Counted from the stretch's first letter, positions 35,346 to 47,588 are shown. The stretch is 64,000 bases of DNA from Ursus arctos (GCF_023065955.2 NW_026622952.1:32933813-32997812); one strand, 5' to 3'. Program-made: numbers and translations. Notes: a model not told the origin generated them from the sequence alone.

Positions 35346-37519
35346 TGAATTCTTGACTAATTCAGTAGAGTCTCCTCGTTCTGACTGGAAAAATACATCA
35401 GTGTTGCTCTTCTATCTATGCAAATGTTTTTCATCATTTCCCAGCATTTCCTTTCAGAGAGTTTTAATTATGGATTATATCCACACATTTGTGTTCGTTC
35501 ATAAGAGCCCAAATTTCCCACTTCTGTGTTTTAAAAAGCCAAGCTCTAAGAGAAGTGAGGGGTTTTGTTGGGGAAAATATGTGTATTTTCTCACTGAGGG
35601 AAACGTTCATCATCAATCCCCCTGCTCCAATGAAGAAGGCTATAGCACCTTAAATTGTCAACAACTTTCGGGGTTTGATATTCAGTGTGAATGACACATG
35701 GGGTGTAATCCAGTTTGGGAGGTACCCAAGCTACGTCATGACAGGCTGCTCAAGGACAAGAAGATGATTTGGGTCCCAAATCATCTTGTAGTAAATTTTA
35801 CGCAGAAGAAACAGAGGATAAAGATGGTATCCCAAGTGCTGTCAGAATGTGAAATGAACAAAAATGTGTGTCTTTATAGTTGAAGGGTTACATGTGAGCT
35901 AAAAATATAGGTGGGCTTTTAACAAACACTAAGGAAGCCTTTCTCACTTTGTGCAAGTGAGAATTTAATGTCTTTGTACTCATTTGTGAAGTCTGGATCT
36001 GAAAGAATATTTTCCCCGTGAAATCTTCCTAGCAGAGATGCTATTCACAACAAAGCTGGCCTGTGATAACACTCTAGAACCCCACAGGGTGTGGCAGGCA
36101 GAGCTGGACACTGGCCCAGAGTTTTCCCCTTAAAATGACTCCACTGAGAGTCTCCCATAGGCCATCCCGTTGGAACTGGTGCTGCCCAGGAAACAGATGT
36201 TTGGATGATTTTCATGTAGATTTCATCCAATTACTAAGGAGACGTTGTCTGCTTGGAAGCGTTTTGATGCTTGACCCTGAATTTATTCAATCTGTTCCCA
36301 GTATATAAAGGCAATAAACTTACCTTTCTCTTATCCTTCTTTTTGCTTTCTCTCTCTCTCTCTCTCTTTTTCCCTCTATAGAGGACCAATCCTCTAACAT
36401 ACAATGAAGTTAATTTTGAAAGTGTGCCATCGAAATGGTACGAAAAGTAGTTTAACAGAGGAGCGGGGTTGTTCAGTCAAGTTGAAAGAAACCTGCGTTC
36501 TTGCATTTGCATAACGCACTGCGTATGGTGCTATTTGTTAAAGTAAGTTGAATAGATAGTACTTAAATTACATATAAATGTGTGTTGTTTTGAACTGTTT
36601 ATGTCAGTAAAGTAAATCTAATGACACAAACATAATAATACCTTAACTGCTTTTATAACCAGTTTACAATATTTATCGTTTGTGGAGCACAGCTAGTGTT
36701 ATCTGCAATTCAACAGTAATTTTCAATCACAACCTCAAAATAGTTAGCGTTAAAGGGAATCAATATGTACTACGTTTTATTGCATACCCATGGGCAATAG
36801 CTCGCTGTTAATGATCACAACTGCCAACTTATATCTATCACAGTAATTTTTCTCTTCATAAATTAAGTGGAGAGAGGTGTGAAATAAACTCAAAGATCAT
36901 GCAGTGATATTTCAGTATCTTGCTCTCTCTCTCTCTCTCACTGTCTGTCTCTCATTTTTAAGAAAAGGTGTTTTTTTAAGCTTCGGCTATGCATTCCATT
37001 ATTGGGAATTATTACCACCAAGGGCTCGGGTTTTGCTATCAATATCAGCAGTGGAAGGAATACCAAGAAGGCTGGTATTAGTGCTTTTTTACTTTATCTT
37101 TTTCATGTCACTGAGTATAAAAACCGAGCTCTTTAAAATCGATTCCTAGAATGTTACCTAAAAAGATCTGTCTCTGCCAAATGTATGTCACTGTAGAAAG
37201 AAATCTAGTTTGATTTGATTTTTTAAATGTTGAAAATGGTACGTTTTAGGGTCCTTGGTGTGTGTTGTCTGTGGGAGGGGACATCACAGCCTAGTGAGGA
37301 CCAGGGTAGATCCTGTCTTGAACATCCTTCATTTGGTTGTTTTAACGATATGTATTAATGTCACCATGTTACTTTTGTGCTAGACACTGTGCTGGTTACT
37401 GAACTTACCAAAAAACAGAAAACAAACATGAAAGAAGAAAGAAAGAAAAAACAAAAACAAAAACAAAACAACAAAAGACTACCATAAGGAAAGGCTGGTA
37501 ATTAATTGAAACCAACAAA
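35346..37519. other. Unique non-coding DNA with a palindrome and a candidate 3' splice site
   Basis: A near-perfect palindrome lies at 35761-35787: two 13-base arms around a single t. At about 36348-36381 a CT-rich tract ends in 'ccctctatag'. The reading frame that follows, starting at 36382, runs 22 codons to a stop at 36448-36450. A second CT repeat lies near 36923-36940, and an A-rich (CAAAA)n tract at about 37410-37478. No gene can be named. Confidence 0.45.
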
Positions 37520-37690
37520 ATTTGAAGTCAGTCCTGGATTAGAATTCAAACTCCCACATTTCTAAGTTGTGTGAATTTAGACAAGTTACTTGATCTCTTT
37601 GTAAGAGTCTTATGGTCGTCAAGGGTTTAATGGGGGTAATTTAGTACGTATAATGTTGTTGAGAGACTTAAATTAGGTCATTGTGGTTAT
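37520..37690 (+). mobile_element. MIR SINE, sense
   Basis: 'agaattcaaactcccac' (head), 'gtgtgaatttagacaagttacttgatctctttg' (core), 'gtttaatgggggtaatttagtacg' and 'ttgttgagagacttaaatt' follow MIR order. Confidence 0.75.
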
Positions 37691-38009
37691 AAATATTAGT
37701 GATGGCACCAAAGAATGTCCCTGCTTTCCAAGTGCTCGGTCTACTGACAGGAAAGGGTAAGGGGTAGGCAAACACATCATTGTGGTACAATATGACAGCT
37801 CTGGATGGTACGTTCAGCATTTTTGAGGGCAGAGCTGAGTGCTTTGGGAACCGAGCCCAGTTGGTCTGGAGCTGGAAGACCCAGGCCAAAGGATCCCCGG
37901 AAACCCCTTGTGAATTGCCTGGTTGCTTCGAGAATTCTGTTCTGATCTTTGGAACTTCGAGGATCCTATGAACACTGAATGTTGATTAACAGGAGGCGAC
38001 CACATTTTA
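37691..38009. other. Unclassified sequence, possibly diverged L2
   Basis: 'tgtccctgctttccaagtgctcg' resembles the reversed L2 segment 'ccctgccctcatggagctta'. The overlapping frames on both strands (37668-38032) are fortuitous. Confidence 0.35.
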
Positions 38010-38140
38010 CCACCAATCCTTTCGGGCCCCACTGTGTGCCAGACATGGAGCTAGATCCTAGGGCGAATTGAAAGCTCAATGGCATGAAACCGCTATCCTC
38101 AAGTTGCTCACAGTTCGACACGGGCTCTATAAGGGTGCAC
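38010..38140 (-). mobile_element. L2 3'-end fragment, inverted
   Basis: 'cccactgtgtgccagacatggagctagatcctagggcg' then 'cgctatcctcaagttgctcacagttc' follows the reversed L2 terminus. Confidence 0.6.
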
Positions 38141-38329
38141 TTGGCCCCTTTCTGACACTCAAAGGGACTGCATTGGGGTGGTTTTATTTCTTGTGTTCAG
38201 TTATTCTGCTTCAGGAGATAGCAGTCTTCCTGGGGTGGAGGTGTATGAGAAACGACCTCAAACCCCAAGCACCAAGTACGTAAGCCTGATGCTTTAGCAC
38301 CTGCCCTTTCTTTCTTCTCTCCTGTTAGA

Positions 38330-39950
38330 GTGCAAGTGGCATTGCTCCAGAGGTCAACGCTTCACCGGTTCTTTGTGCGGCCAACTGTCTCAGTAAATCA
38401 GCACTCAATGATCCCATCTCCTCTACATCTTCAACTTTTCCCTTTCCAGGGGCTTACCCATTTGCACTTAAACGTGAACCTCCTGTCTATTAGAAGGTCT
38501 TCACTTGACCCATGGCTCCCTGCAAATACAGTCCTTTTCCTCACTTTTACTAACCATCATTCTCTCTCTAAGAGTTGAATGTGTTCCCAGTCCTCACCTT
38601 ATGCCCTAGGGTCACACCACCCCGCACAGTCTCTGCTCCTACATTACATGGAGTGTCCCATGATGCATATTTGCTTGTATTTTGTCATTTTATTTGACTT
38701 TTTAGAAATATTCACCTTTGACCACTCCCTCTTTGATACCCTGGATTTCCATGCTACTTCATTGTCCTTTACCCTACTCCAGAGCCTTGACCTCTGTCTC
38801 TTTGTGTAACTCTCCCTTTACTCCATTATGAAGTGTATGTATTCCTCAGACCTTGTCCCAATCATGTCTCGTTCTTTACTCTCCACTTGGATTGTTTCCT
38901 CCATTCCATGGCTTCAGTTAGCATTTTTATGTTGATGCTTTACTGTGTATCTGTAACTTGCTGGGTACCTCCTTCATGTGTTGGGCATATAGAGCATATG
39001 TATAATCAGTAAACCCGTTCTACTTCTCATATTCCTACTGTGGGCAAGCAGCACAGTCCGTGGCTAAACTGTGAAACAAAAAATTTCTATCTCTTTAATC
39101 ACTCACTAAGCCCCATTAATCCCATCAATATTTTTCAAGCCCATTCTTTCTTTCTATCTACCTTTTCACAAACCAATATCTGAACTGAACCACTGAATGT
39201 CTTCATCCACTGCTGCCCCTGCCCCAATTTATTTGCCACATTACAGCCCAAAGTGATTATTTTATAAGTCACACCTTAGAATCTCCAGAAAACACTTCAG
39301 CACCTTAGGGTAAGTAAGTCCCAAGCCTTTAGCATGCCCTAAAGGTAGGGTGGTCATATCATTTATCATTCAATCCAGGTCACTTTTGGGAGTAAAAGGA
39401 GTAATTTTCACAATGGTCCCAAGACAGCAAGTGTAACTTAGGCCTGTCCAAGTAATCTGGGGCGTATGGTCACTATTCCTAGAGAGTCTTGAAAGGCGGA
39501 GGTCCCTCAATAATTCCTCTGGTCTCATCTTTTGCCTGTTTTCTCCTTTTTCACTTCCTTTTAGATTTGCTGGTCTCCTACCAGTTGCTTGGCAGTACCA
39601 AGATATTCCCTCTCCAACACTATCATATTGTTTCTTCAGCTTCAAACGCACTTTCCTCATTTAAAACCTTCACAGTCATTCAAATTTCAGTAGACAATCC
39701 ACCCCCTCAAGGAAGTCTTCCAGGATTTGATTGGGTTTCTCTCATCAGGATGCCAATACACACCAAGTCTCTTTCACTAAACTTAGCACAACAAGAATTA
39801 CTCTTTAAATGTCTGGCTTGCAAGTATCTAGATTGTAAGCCTATGAAGGTGATAGTTATTTGGACTTACCTACCTTTGTATCCTAAACTTCCAGGGCAGG
39901 ACCTGGTTCATAAGATAGAAGATGTTCCATTAATGTTTGTCGAATGAGAG
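38330..39950 (+). mobile_element. L2 LINE, long sense copy (about 1.6 kb)
   Basis: Landmarks run in L2 order: 'cagtcctcaccttatgccc' near 38590, 'tttgaccactccctctttgatac' (38716), 'cattccatggcttcagttagcatttttatgttgatgctt' (38902-38940), and 'gtgattattttataag' (39254). 'aaggaagtcttccaggatt' (39709) and 'tctagattgtaagcctatgaagg' come next. The end is 'ccagggcaggacctggttcataagatagaagatgttccattaatgtttgtcgaatgag'. That covers part of the old reverse-transcriptase tail and the 3' terminus. The 152-codon plus-strand frame at 39489-39947 and several others here are relics, not a working gene. Confidence 0.7.
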
Positions 39951-40149
39951 AGAAGGACTCAGAACTCAGATGGGTAGTTGGACTAGATGATCCTTGCAGT
40001 TCTTTGTTTCCAAAGATTCTATAAATTTGTGTTTCAAAGTATTCCAAGTCAGTACATTTCATATTTGAAGAAGACGATCCCATGTAAGCCAAGCCCATGG
40101 TTTTCTTCCTCTGGTAATGGCAGCATTCCTTTTACTGAGCTGCTATTCC

Positions 40150-40325
40150 TGCTAAGATTCTAAGGGCTTTGTATTCACCACTAAAACTCTATAACAAACC
40201 CTGAGAAGTAAGTATGGCCCTAATTGTAACGTGGATTTTCATGTTACAGATGAGGAAATGGAGGTTCAGACAGGTTAACCTATTTACTTAAATTTAAATA
40301 GCTAATAAGAGAGAAAGCTGGGTCA
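40150..40325 (-). mobile_element. MIR SINE, inverted
   Basis: 'aaaccctgagaagtaagtatggcc', 'tacagatgaggaaatggaggttcagacaggttaacc' and 'taatttaaatagctaataagag' type text follow the reversed MIR. Confidence 0.8.
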
Positions 40326-40804
40326 TAAAAGAGAATGTCTCCTAGGAATACACGTGATATATGGTCTCTCTTCTATCTGTGACCTTCCAGTTCCCCAGCT
40401 GTAGCTTTCTAAAGATCACTGCTTCTTCTAGAATATTTTCAGTATTTTGTTTTAAAATTTACCTTGTCCAGTAATTTTCTACATAATCCAACCTGATGCT
40501 GGGTGTTCCTTTTCTTATGGTGCCATGACGTGGAATCTGTTGATAGTGTTACTATGTTACTTTGTGATGGTTTTCACTTCCTCCCATTTTAAGCTACAAC
40601 ATTTCCATCTAAGATAATTAAGCTATTGTCTTCAGGGGGGCCTTCTGTGTGTGTGCATGTATGTGCATTTATGTGTGTGTTCTCTTTGTAGCATACACTC
40701 TGAGTGGTCCCAAACATGGGAAACACTCAAATACCACTGCCTGAATTCATAATGTGTTACGACTTTTATGAAGACTTTAAAGAGTGGGTAAGAGTTGCTA
40801 ACCT
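40326..40804. other. Unique non-coding DNA
   Basis: Nothing recognised beyond an imperfect TG tract near 40649-40682. Confidence 0.5.
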
Positions 40805-40990
40805 GGAGTGAACTGCATGACCTTAACCAATCATTTAACTGCTCTATGTCTCAGTTTGCTTCTCTGTGGAATGATGCAAGAATAATACCTACCTTGTAGG
40901 TTTGTTGAAAGGATTGAATGATTATTTAGACATGCCTATAAATAGAATGGCCATTATAACTGTGACGGTTGGCATATAATAAGTGCAATT
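40805..40990 (+). mobile_element. MIR SINE, sense
   Basis: 'gcatgaccttaaccaatcatttaactgctctatgtctcagtttgcttctctgtggaatgatg' is the MIR core. It continues with 'aataatacctaccttgtaggtttgttgaaaggattgaatgat' and ends near 'ggcatataataagtgc'. An excellent match in order and spacing. Confidence 0.92.
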
Positions 40991-42329
40991 GGTATGAAAA
41001 CTGCTGTTGTGGCTGGAGGGAGGAGTCCTTTAGCTACTCTTATCATTCAGCAAGGATCAGGGGTGACTGCATTTATTCACATTTGGAGATATCACCAAGT
41101 CCAGCTTCCCCCGGCCCCACCTCTCTCTCCCATGCCTTTCCTCTGTGGCTTATCTGTTACTTTTATTTTCCCTTGCTCTTTCTTTCCAACGATCAGAATC
41201 TATTTCTCTTCTATGTGCTGTCAGGACTTCAGACAATTAAAAAGACCCGTGGCTGACAGTGGTTAACAGTCAAGTTCTCATTGGTTTCATCAAATCCATT
41301 TAGTAGGTGAAAGGCATTATTTTTTTAGTGATGGAGTAGATGGTGAAATACAAAAATTAACAGGAAGCAGAGGTCGTGTGTGGGTTTCTCTCTTGGAGGA
41401 ATTGACTACAGCTCAAAGGAGACTTGCAGAGAACATAAAAATTCCATAGAGTACTCTCAATTATCTCTGATTTTGGAGAGAAGTTCAGCTGATCCAAAAA
41501 CAAGTTGATAATGTTCTTACAATTGCCTTCAAATGGAGAATTCTAATTCCAATAAAGTACTTGTTCACTTTCTCTCATTTCTTTCTCTCAATCAATATTC
41601 TTGGAGTTTCTTCTATTATTTGGTGAAGAAAGCTTCAATTAGCTGATTATCTGTCTTTAACACATTTCTTTCACTTCTCATAGTGTTTGATTACCTGCAA
41701 ACAAAGAAAGCTAATAATCTATTTTTATCAAGGAGGATGTTTGGTCTGCAGGAGTCAGAGAGCATCTGAAATGAGCCGAGCTGGAGGCTGACCTGAGGGA
41801 GAGGGCTTAGATGAAGTCCAGTGGGTTATCAGAACATCCAGGGAGTAGTCACAGCACTGAGTTTAAAATGCACAAATCCTGCATTCCAATTGGGAATATA
41901 TTTTAACTCAGAGATTTTCAAATGGGTGTGTCTTTTTACTGTTTGTGGATACTTTAAATAAAGACATCAGGCATACTGCGAACTCTGCTTCTGCGGAAGT
42001 CAGCTTCCACACATGGCTCTGGATTGTTCTATCCCACTTGCCAAACCATGCTAAGTAGTAAAATCTGCTCTGAAAATCATGTAAAGCTCCAGATTAAACA
42101 GATCTGTCTTCTTTTCTTAAGGTCATTGCCTGTCTGACTTATGCCTGGCTAAGGGTTCAGTGAGGGGAGTTCATGTTGTCTGGTACCTAGTCACATTAAG
42201 AGTCTTACCAAGTAGTGGGAAATACCAAGACCCTATTGGATCTTCACAGGGAAGAAAAATACAAAAATTTGGGAGCAATGTTTCCTCATTACTACTACCG
42301 CTAGGTAACATTGAGGCGGGGTGCTTCCT
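40991..42329. other. Unique non-coding DNA
   Basis: Two overlapping plus-strand frames (40969-41256, 40994-41266) start at the MIR edge and have no recognised domain. Nothing else is recognised. Confidence 0.5.
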
Positions 42330-42530
42330 AGGTGCCATGCAGTTTTAAAGGCTTCACTTGTAAGAATTCTTTAATCTTTACAGCAACCCCACAAGGGAGG
42401 GACCATTATTATCTCCACCATATGGATAAAGACATACATTGGGGGGGGGGGGAAGGTAATCAACTTGCCTAAAGTTAGCAGTTTATTACAGGCACAACCA
42501 AAGTGATACCAAAAGCAGCCTGACTCATTC
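42330..42530 (-). mobile_element. MIR SINE, inverted, with a 12-G run
   Basis: 'ctttaatctttacagcaaccccacaagggagggaccattattatc' and 'ggtaatcaacttgcctaaagttagcag' follow the reversed MIR. A run of 12 G (42441-42452) sits inside it where the consensus has 'gaggctcagag'. Confidence 0.85.
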
Positions 42531-44077
42531 TCTTTCATGGATTTGAATCATTCTATCGATTTCTATAGCAGAAAAAGTAGTGGTTTTACTCTAGTAATCA
42601 TGAGTTTAGAAAATCATAATGATGTTGAGGAAAATATCGATGAACTAAATAAGTGATAATGAAAAACACTAAGAACATTCAGAAATGACTAGAGATGATG
42701 TCACTATTTGCATCCCACTCTGATTTTAATGTTTCCAAGTCATTTCCAATCAATAATTTTATTGTTCTCTTCCCATCACAGTTATAAATGAAAACTTACA
42801 GGATCGTAGTTTCTTTCTGTCATAGATATGTTAGGTATGCCACTATTCTCAGAGAATTAAATAGCCCTTAAAAATGTCTTCTCAGCTCTTATTCTTTGTA
42901 AAGAAAGTATGATGGAGATCTCCCATCTGTCCCTCTGGACTCTCTCCACTCTCCTTCACCCGCTTGATGTTTCAAGCAGCTGCATTGAATGAATGTAATT
43001 GATGAGCACTGTTTCCTTTGGTTTCTCATTGAGTTTACTCAATGTGTGGCACTGACAGAGGAAAAGATGGAAGGAGAATGGATCCTTTCTGACAGATCAC
43101 CTCATGTTGGCTGATTAAGGACCCCCAAGTCTCGTCGTAGGTGGCCCTCTCTAAGCAGTTCTTTTCGGGTTCTGCAACTGCTCCCTCCCTTTCCTCCTTA
43201 GGCCTCTGGGTTCAATAATGCTCCCTACTCTTACTGATCTCAGAGTACTTCAGTGGTGCTCCCATCCACAAGTTTGCAAATAGTGCCTTTACTCTCCTAA
43301 TTACTGGATTACTCACTATGAGCTTGCCATCTAGTTCCTGCCTAAATCCTTATGGAAACAGAGACCTTTGGAATTTAGTATGATTTTATCCATTTCATAC
43401 TACTGTTTCTATTCAAAACCAATTTTTCTACATTTTTTTTCAGCCAAAAGAAACTCTACCAAGTTTCTGTGCCTAAGCTTATGGTATAATTTCTGAAATT
43501 CAGGGGGAATTTGTAGCTTTTTATTTAACAGCAATTCTAAGTTGTGAGTAATTTCCATTTTAATCATAGAGGAAAAAATTAAATTAATTGTACATGACAG
43601 AATTAGGTAATGTCATTACCATCTTTGTATATTACCAGAGCCATTGGAGTCAAGAGCCTTTCTGATGATGAATAAACTGCTTGACTGCCTGATGTTGGTA
43701 GAACTAATAAGTTCTTTTTGAGTAGTTATTGAGTCCTGGAATTTTTTAGGTGCTATGAAGAATGCAGGTAAGAAGAAAATAGATCCACGTGCTATTATAG
43801 GAGATGAACAACCCAAATACTTCTCTAGAAGTTTTGGTTCTTTTATAAATGGGGGTAGGTAGAAACTCACTAGAGTTAGAACTCCTATATCTTGATTTTC
43901 CATATTGGTAACTCTTTCCCTCAAGTGTGTATCATTTTCCAAAAATCCGAGTCTTAAAATACCTGCTAAGATTTAAGACCTAACGGCTTATATTTCATGA
44001 AATGGTTGTCTGTATTGAATAAATAAATGAGTAATTAACTTTATGCTGTGTTATAGACATACTCTTCATGGAAGGTT
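42531..44077. other. Unique non-coding DNA
   Basis: Nothing recognised. A small 7-bp inverted repeat, cattgag/ctcaatg, lies near 43027-43044. The 108-codon minus-strand frame at 43616-43942 has no domain. Confidence 0.5.
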
Positions 44078-44104
44078 TGTGTGTGTGTGTGTGTGTGTGT
44101 GTGT
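44078..44104. repeat. (TG)n microsatellite
   Basis: About 13 perfect TG units. Confidence 0.97.
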
Positions 44105-44289
44105 TTGGAATTATCAATAAATATCTCTCAAACTATTCTGTATATATCCAGGTGTTCTCATAAGGTTCTTGGGAGATTTATATAAGGAGATTGTAAGAAA
44201 AAATGTGAATTTCAAATGGACTTAATACTTACTGTACTCTTCACTACTCAAAAATTACTAAGCTACCCAAAAAATGTTAAGTTGGTTGT

Positions 44290-44690
44290 TGCAACAGTTA
44301 GCCTTTGATGCATAATAAATCACCCCAAAACTTAGTGGCATAACACATATTTATTTAACCCTTACTTCTACTGGTCAGGAATTTGAGCACAGCTGGGTAG
44401 TTCTTCTGTGTTAAGTTGCATTCATTCATGCATCCCGAGTCTGCAGCCAGGCTGGCTGGCAGCTGGCTAGTCCAAGATCACCTCTGCTAGGAGAGCTCAT
44501 CTCTGCTCCACATGGTCTCTCATCCTGCAGCAGGTTAGCCAGGCTTGTTCATATGGCAGCTGGGCAGGATTCCAAGTGGGCCAGTAGAAGCATGGAAGAA
44601 AGTCCTGACATCACTTCCACCACACTGTGTGGGCCAAAACAAGTCAGAAGGCAGATCAGAGTCAAGTGGAAGAGAAATAGCATTTATGCA
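44290..44690 (-). mobile_element. MaLR/ERVL-type LTR, inverted
   Basis: 'gcataataaatcaccccaaaacttagtggcataacacatatttatt' and 'tggtcaggaatttgagcacagctgggtagttctt' run into 'catatggcagctgggc'. This is the reverse of the same MaLR-like LTR family type seen at 30245-30712. It starts at the LTR 3' end and is diverged past about 44640. No internal region is seen. Confidence 0.65.
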
Positions 44691-47301
44691 CTCATGGGAA
44701 GTGTTTCTGAATCCCAAAGCAAAAGGCACAGAGAAAAAGAAAAGTGAGGGATTGTGACCATTTTATCACCTATCAAAATCATATAATAAGAAGCAATGTG
44801 GAACGGGAGTGATGAACCAGATACTTAATTGTGCTTTTAGTGACCAAAGGAGGTGGAGAAGGAGGAAATGTTGTTTGTATGTATCAACACATACAGAGAG
44901 TACACACACATATGTAGGTACTTCTGTTAGATATTTCTCAGACACAAGCCAACTTTTTTCCGCTACCAACATTCTAGCCTGTTTCCCTCCCTGCTCTTTT
45001 GCCCAATCGACAGTTTTTCAATTTTTTTCTTGGCTTTTCTGTACTCTCCCCTTATTCACTCCCTGACTCCCAGATATGCTCTATTCCTTCTCTGAGTGAG
45101 TTTTATACTTCCCCAGTCTCTCTTATCCTGCTTACTGTCTATTCCAGATTCTGGCAGAAACCAAGTCAATGAAGAAAACACTCAGTCATTTGGCAACATG
45201 AAGAGGCAATTAGATGCCAGCTTCTAAAGGGCTAGAGGACATTTAAGCCCCAAGTGCTGGAAATCTTACTGAAATTACAGACAGAACAGAGGGAGAAGTA
45301 CTTGAAAGACTATTAGCTAGCCAGAGCTTGGCCCCCTCACATTTATTCCATTGCCTATAACAAGAAGGCTTCCATGTTCTTGCTAAAGCCAGTATGAGTA
45401 GAAGGGAGAATGGATCAATGAGCATCTGTGTGAGAGAGTTCCTCAGAAATAATGAAAGCTTGTCTTAGCTCTGTAAGAATAAGACCTAGAGAAAGTGATT
45501 CCCAGAGCATAACGGAATGCTGGATGCAGATGAAAATGAAGAAAAGGATTTTAAATTCCACTGATAATCTGTAGTGCAGCTAATCTCCAAATGGTTACTG
45601 AGATGTGTATTGTAATTGGAACCACAAAAGTAGCCATTCATTTCGTTCTATACAGAACTCAGTATTGTACTCAGACATATAGTAGGCTATTACTCAAACG
45701 TCTATTTTCTATTTTTTTATTGTTATTCTTTTAATACAGGCCTTGCCCCTTACCCAAGCCAGGATTGTGACTCCACTGAGGGTTTTTCAGACATCATTAA
45801 CCACAGGAAGAGAACATAACACAGCAGAAACTTGGGATTGAATAACAACCTTGAAATTCAAACTGACATCATGTATTATTGTTTGCATTATATACCAAAC
45901 AGTTATTAGGAACAATTAGCAATTAAAGACTCTTAGGTGCAGTTATATGGTTTTCTACAATATATCCTGAATAGCAGGATAAGTGCTTTGGCTGCAAGCC
46001 AATCGTCAAAAAGCCCTCAGAAAACTCTAATCTAAAATGTGCTCTCCTTTATGGCCATTGAATGAAGCACGTTAATCAAGCAAAGCCACACACAAGATGG
46101 GGAGACTTCAGGTGTATGCTTTCACTTCGAAACAAATTTCCATTTATCCAAAATCCATGCAGCCCCTAAGAAATAATCAAATTTACACTTGTTTTTTTCC
46201 ACTTCACTTTTATGAAAAACAGGTATATAATAAACACAGAAGCAGATACCCAGAAATATTTTTAGAGTAATATATCCTGATATTGGGATAAATTTAGTAT
46301 AATCTCATCAATCTTCTATTTCTGTAGTACCTGACAGGCATATTTGGTGTTTATCATAATGACCCTGAGGTCCTAAATATTCTTTCTGAAGCATCAAATG
46401 GAGATTATATCATGGTCAAGCTAATTTTAATCTTAAGTGTAGTCTACATATATTTAATTCCTTGAAAATTAAATAAAATATAGTAGTTTTAGTTTTTTTT
46501 TTCTATTTACAATATTCATCCTGCCAAAGGGCCACATTCCTAATCATATTGAATAAATTGGATTTTTTGTTTTATTATGTATTGTTTATTTTATTAATCT
46601 CAGAGTGCTAGCTTTAGTCTATTCACCTTTAACTGTTATATGGATTTTTTTTTTCTTTCCAAATCAGAAATCGTTTATATAAAATGATCACACAGTAAAC
46701 TGATGTCAGTCTCTAGCACAGTTTTAAAGAACACGGAATGACTGAAAGTGGGTGTCCAGTTCTAGAGAGCACTCAGAATGGAAAAATAGAGAAACATATT
46801 AACTGAAGCATAATAAATTCTCAGTTTCTCACTAAGCTTGAGTACTCAGATCTTTGGAATCATCTGTAATAAACATCTGATCCATATTGAATAACATAAG
46901 TTACATCTTTCTAAATTCCAGCCTGCTAATAAAAGCATTAGGGATGTAGGAGGGAGAACTTTAAAGCCTAGAAAACAAAACCCGAACCCCTCCAACTTTG
47001 CAAACACTCAGGTCACCTTAGTGAGCCAGGAGATGCATTTAAACTTGATAGAGATGCATGCATATGCAAAATTAGAAGAAGTTTGCGTTACCAAGCCTTG
47101 TTCTTAGCAGATGCTCAACAGCAAAATACCGTATGGACAGTAGTAACCGGGAGCCCGGTAGTCTATGCACGCTGGAATTTCATATTTAAAACTTAAAGTG
47201 ACCCTGAACGAAGTTTTGAATTTTTCCAAAACATGAACTTAAGAAAATAATCTATGATTCTGGTATGTTAATAGGGGATTTTTTTTCATCTGGCTGTAGA
47301 C
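44691..47301. other. Unique or unassigned non-coding DNA
   Basis: Positions 45100-45470 have repeat-like texture (possibly an old LTR or internal fragment) that I cannot assign. The remainder is unique. Confidence 0.4.
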
Positions 47302-47317
47302 TCGCCCTCTGGTGCCT
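47302..47317 (-). promoter_or_regulatory. CTCF-like motif, minus strand
   Basis: The reverse complement of 'tcgccctctggtgcc' contains caccagagggcg, the standard CTCF core. It fits CCASYAGRKGGCRSY at 12 of 15 positions by eye, with every core position matching. Its orientation is opposite to the site at 47574. Confidence 0.5.
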
Positions 47318-47573
47318 GGAGCCTGCAATCATGGGTTGCGTTTCTTCCGGAGCCAAGGGCTTGCTTTCCCTAGTGCTGGAGCTAAATCCTTTCTTTCGGT
47401 AACAGAAGGTTTTCTAAGATCTGTCTTCTTCTCATTCTAATTGAGTGAAGAATAATCCCAATTAGGGAGTGAGGCACAAAAGGTCTTTTACATGCAGACT
47501 GAGTATGATTGCTTCAGTGAAGAAATGTCTTGGATGCGTGTGGGTCTTTCGTTGCTGCTACTGATATGCACTT

Positions 47574-47588
47574 CCAGGAGATGGCGCT
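47574..47588 (+). promoter_or_regulatory. CTCF-like motif, plus strand
   Basis: ccaggagatggcgct fits CCASYAGRKGGCRSY at 14 of 15 positions by eye; only one pyrimidine position is G. It lies in a locally GC-richer patch. Confidence 0.5.

Noticed and set aside
35269..35694. 141-codon plus-strand open frame
   Set aside because: The first part is an inverted L2 fragment; the remainder shows no domain and no splice support.
39489..39947. 152-codon plus-strand open frame
   Set aside because: It lies in a long sense L2 and ends within the L2 3' terminus; no protein family is recognised.
43616..43942. 108-codon minus-strand frame
   Set aside because: No domain and no intron or promoter evidence.
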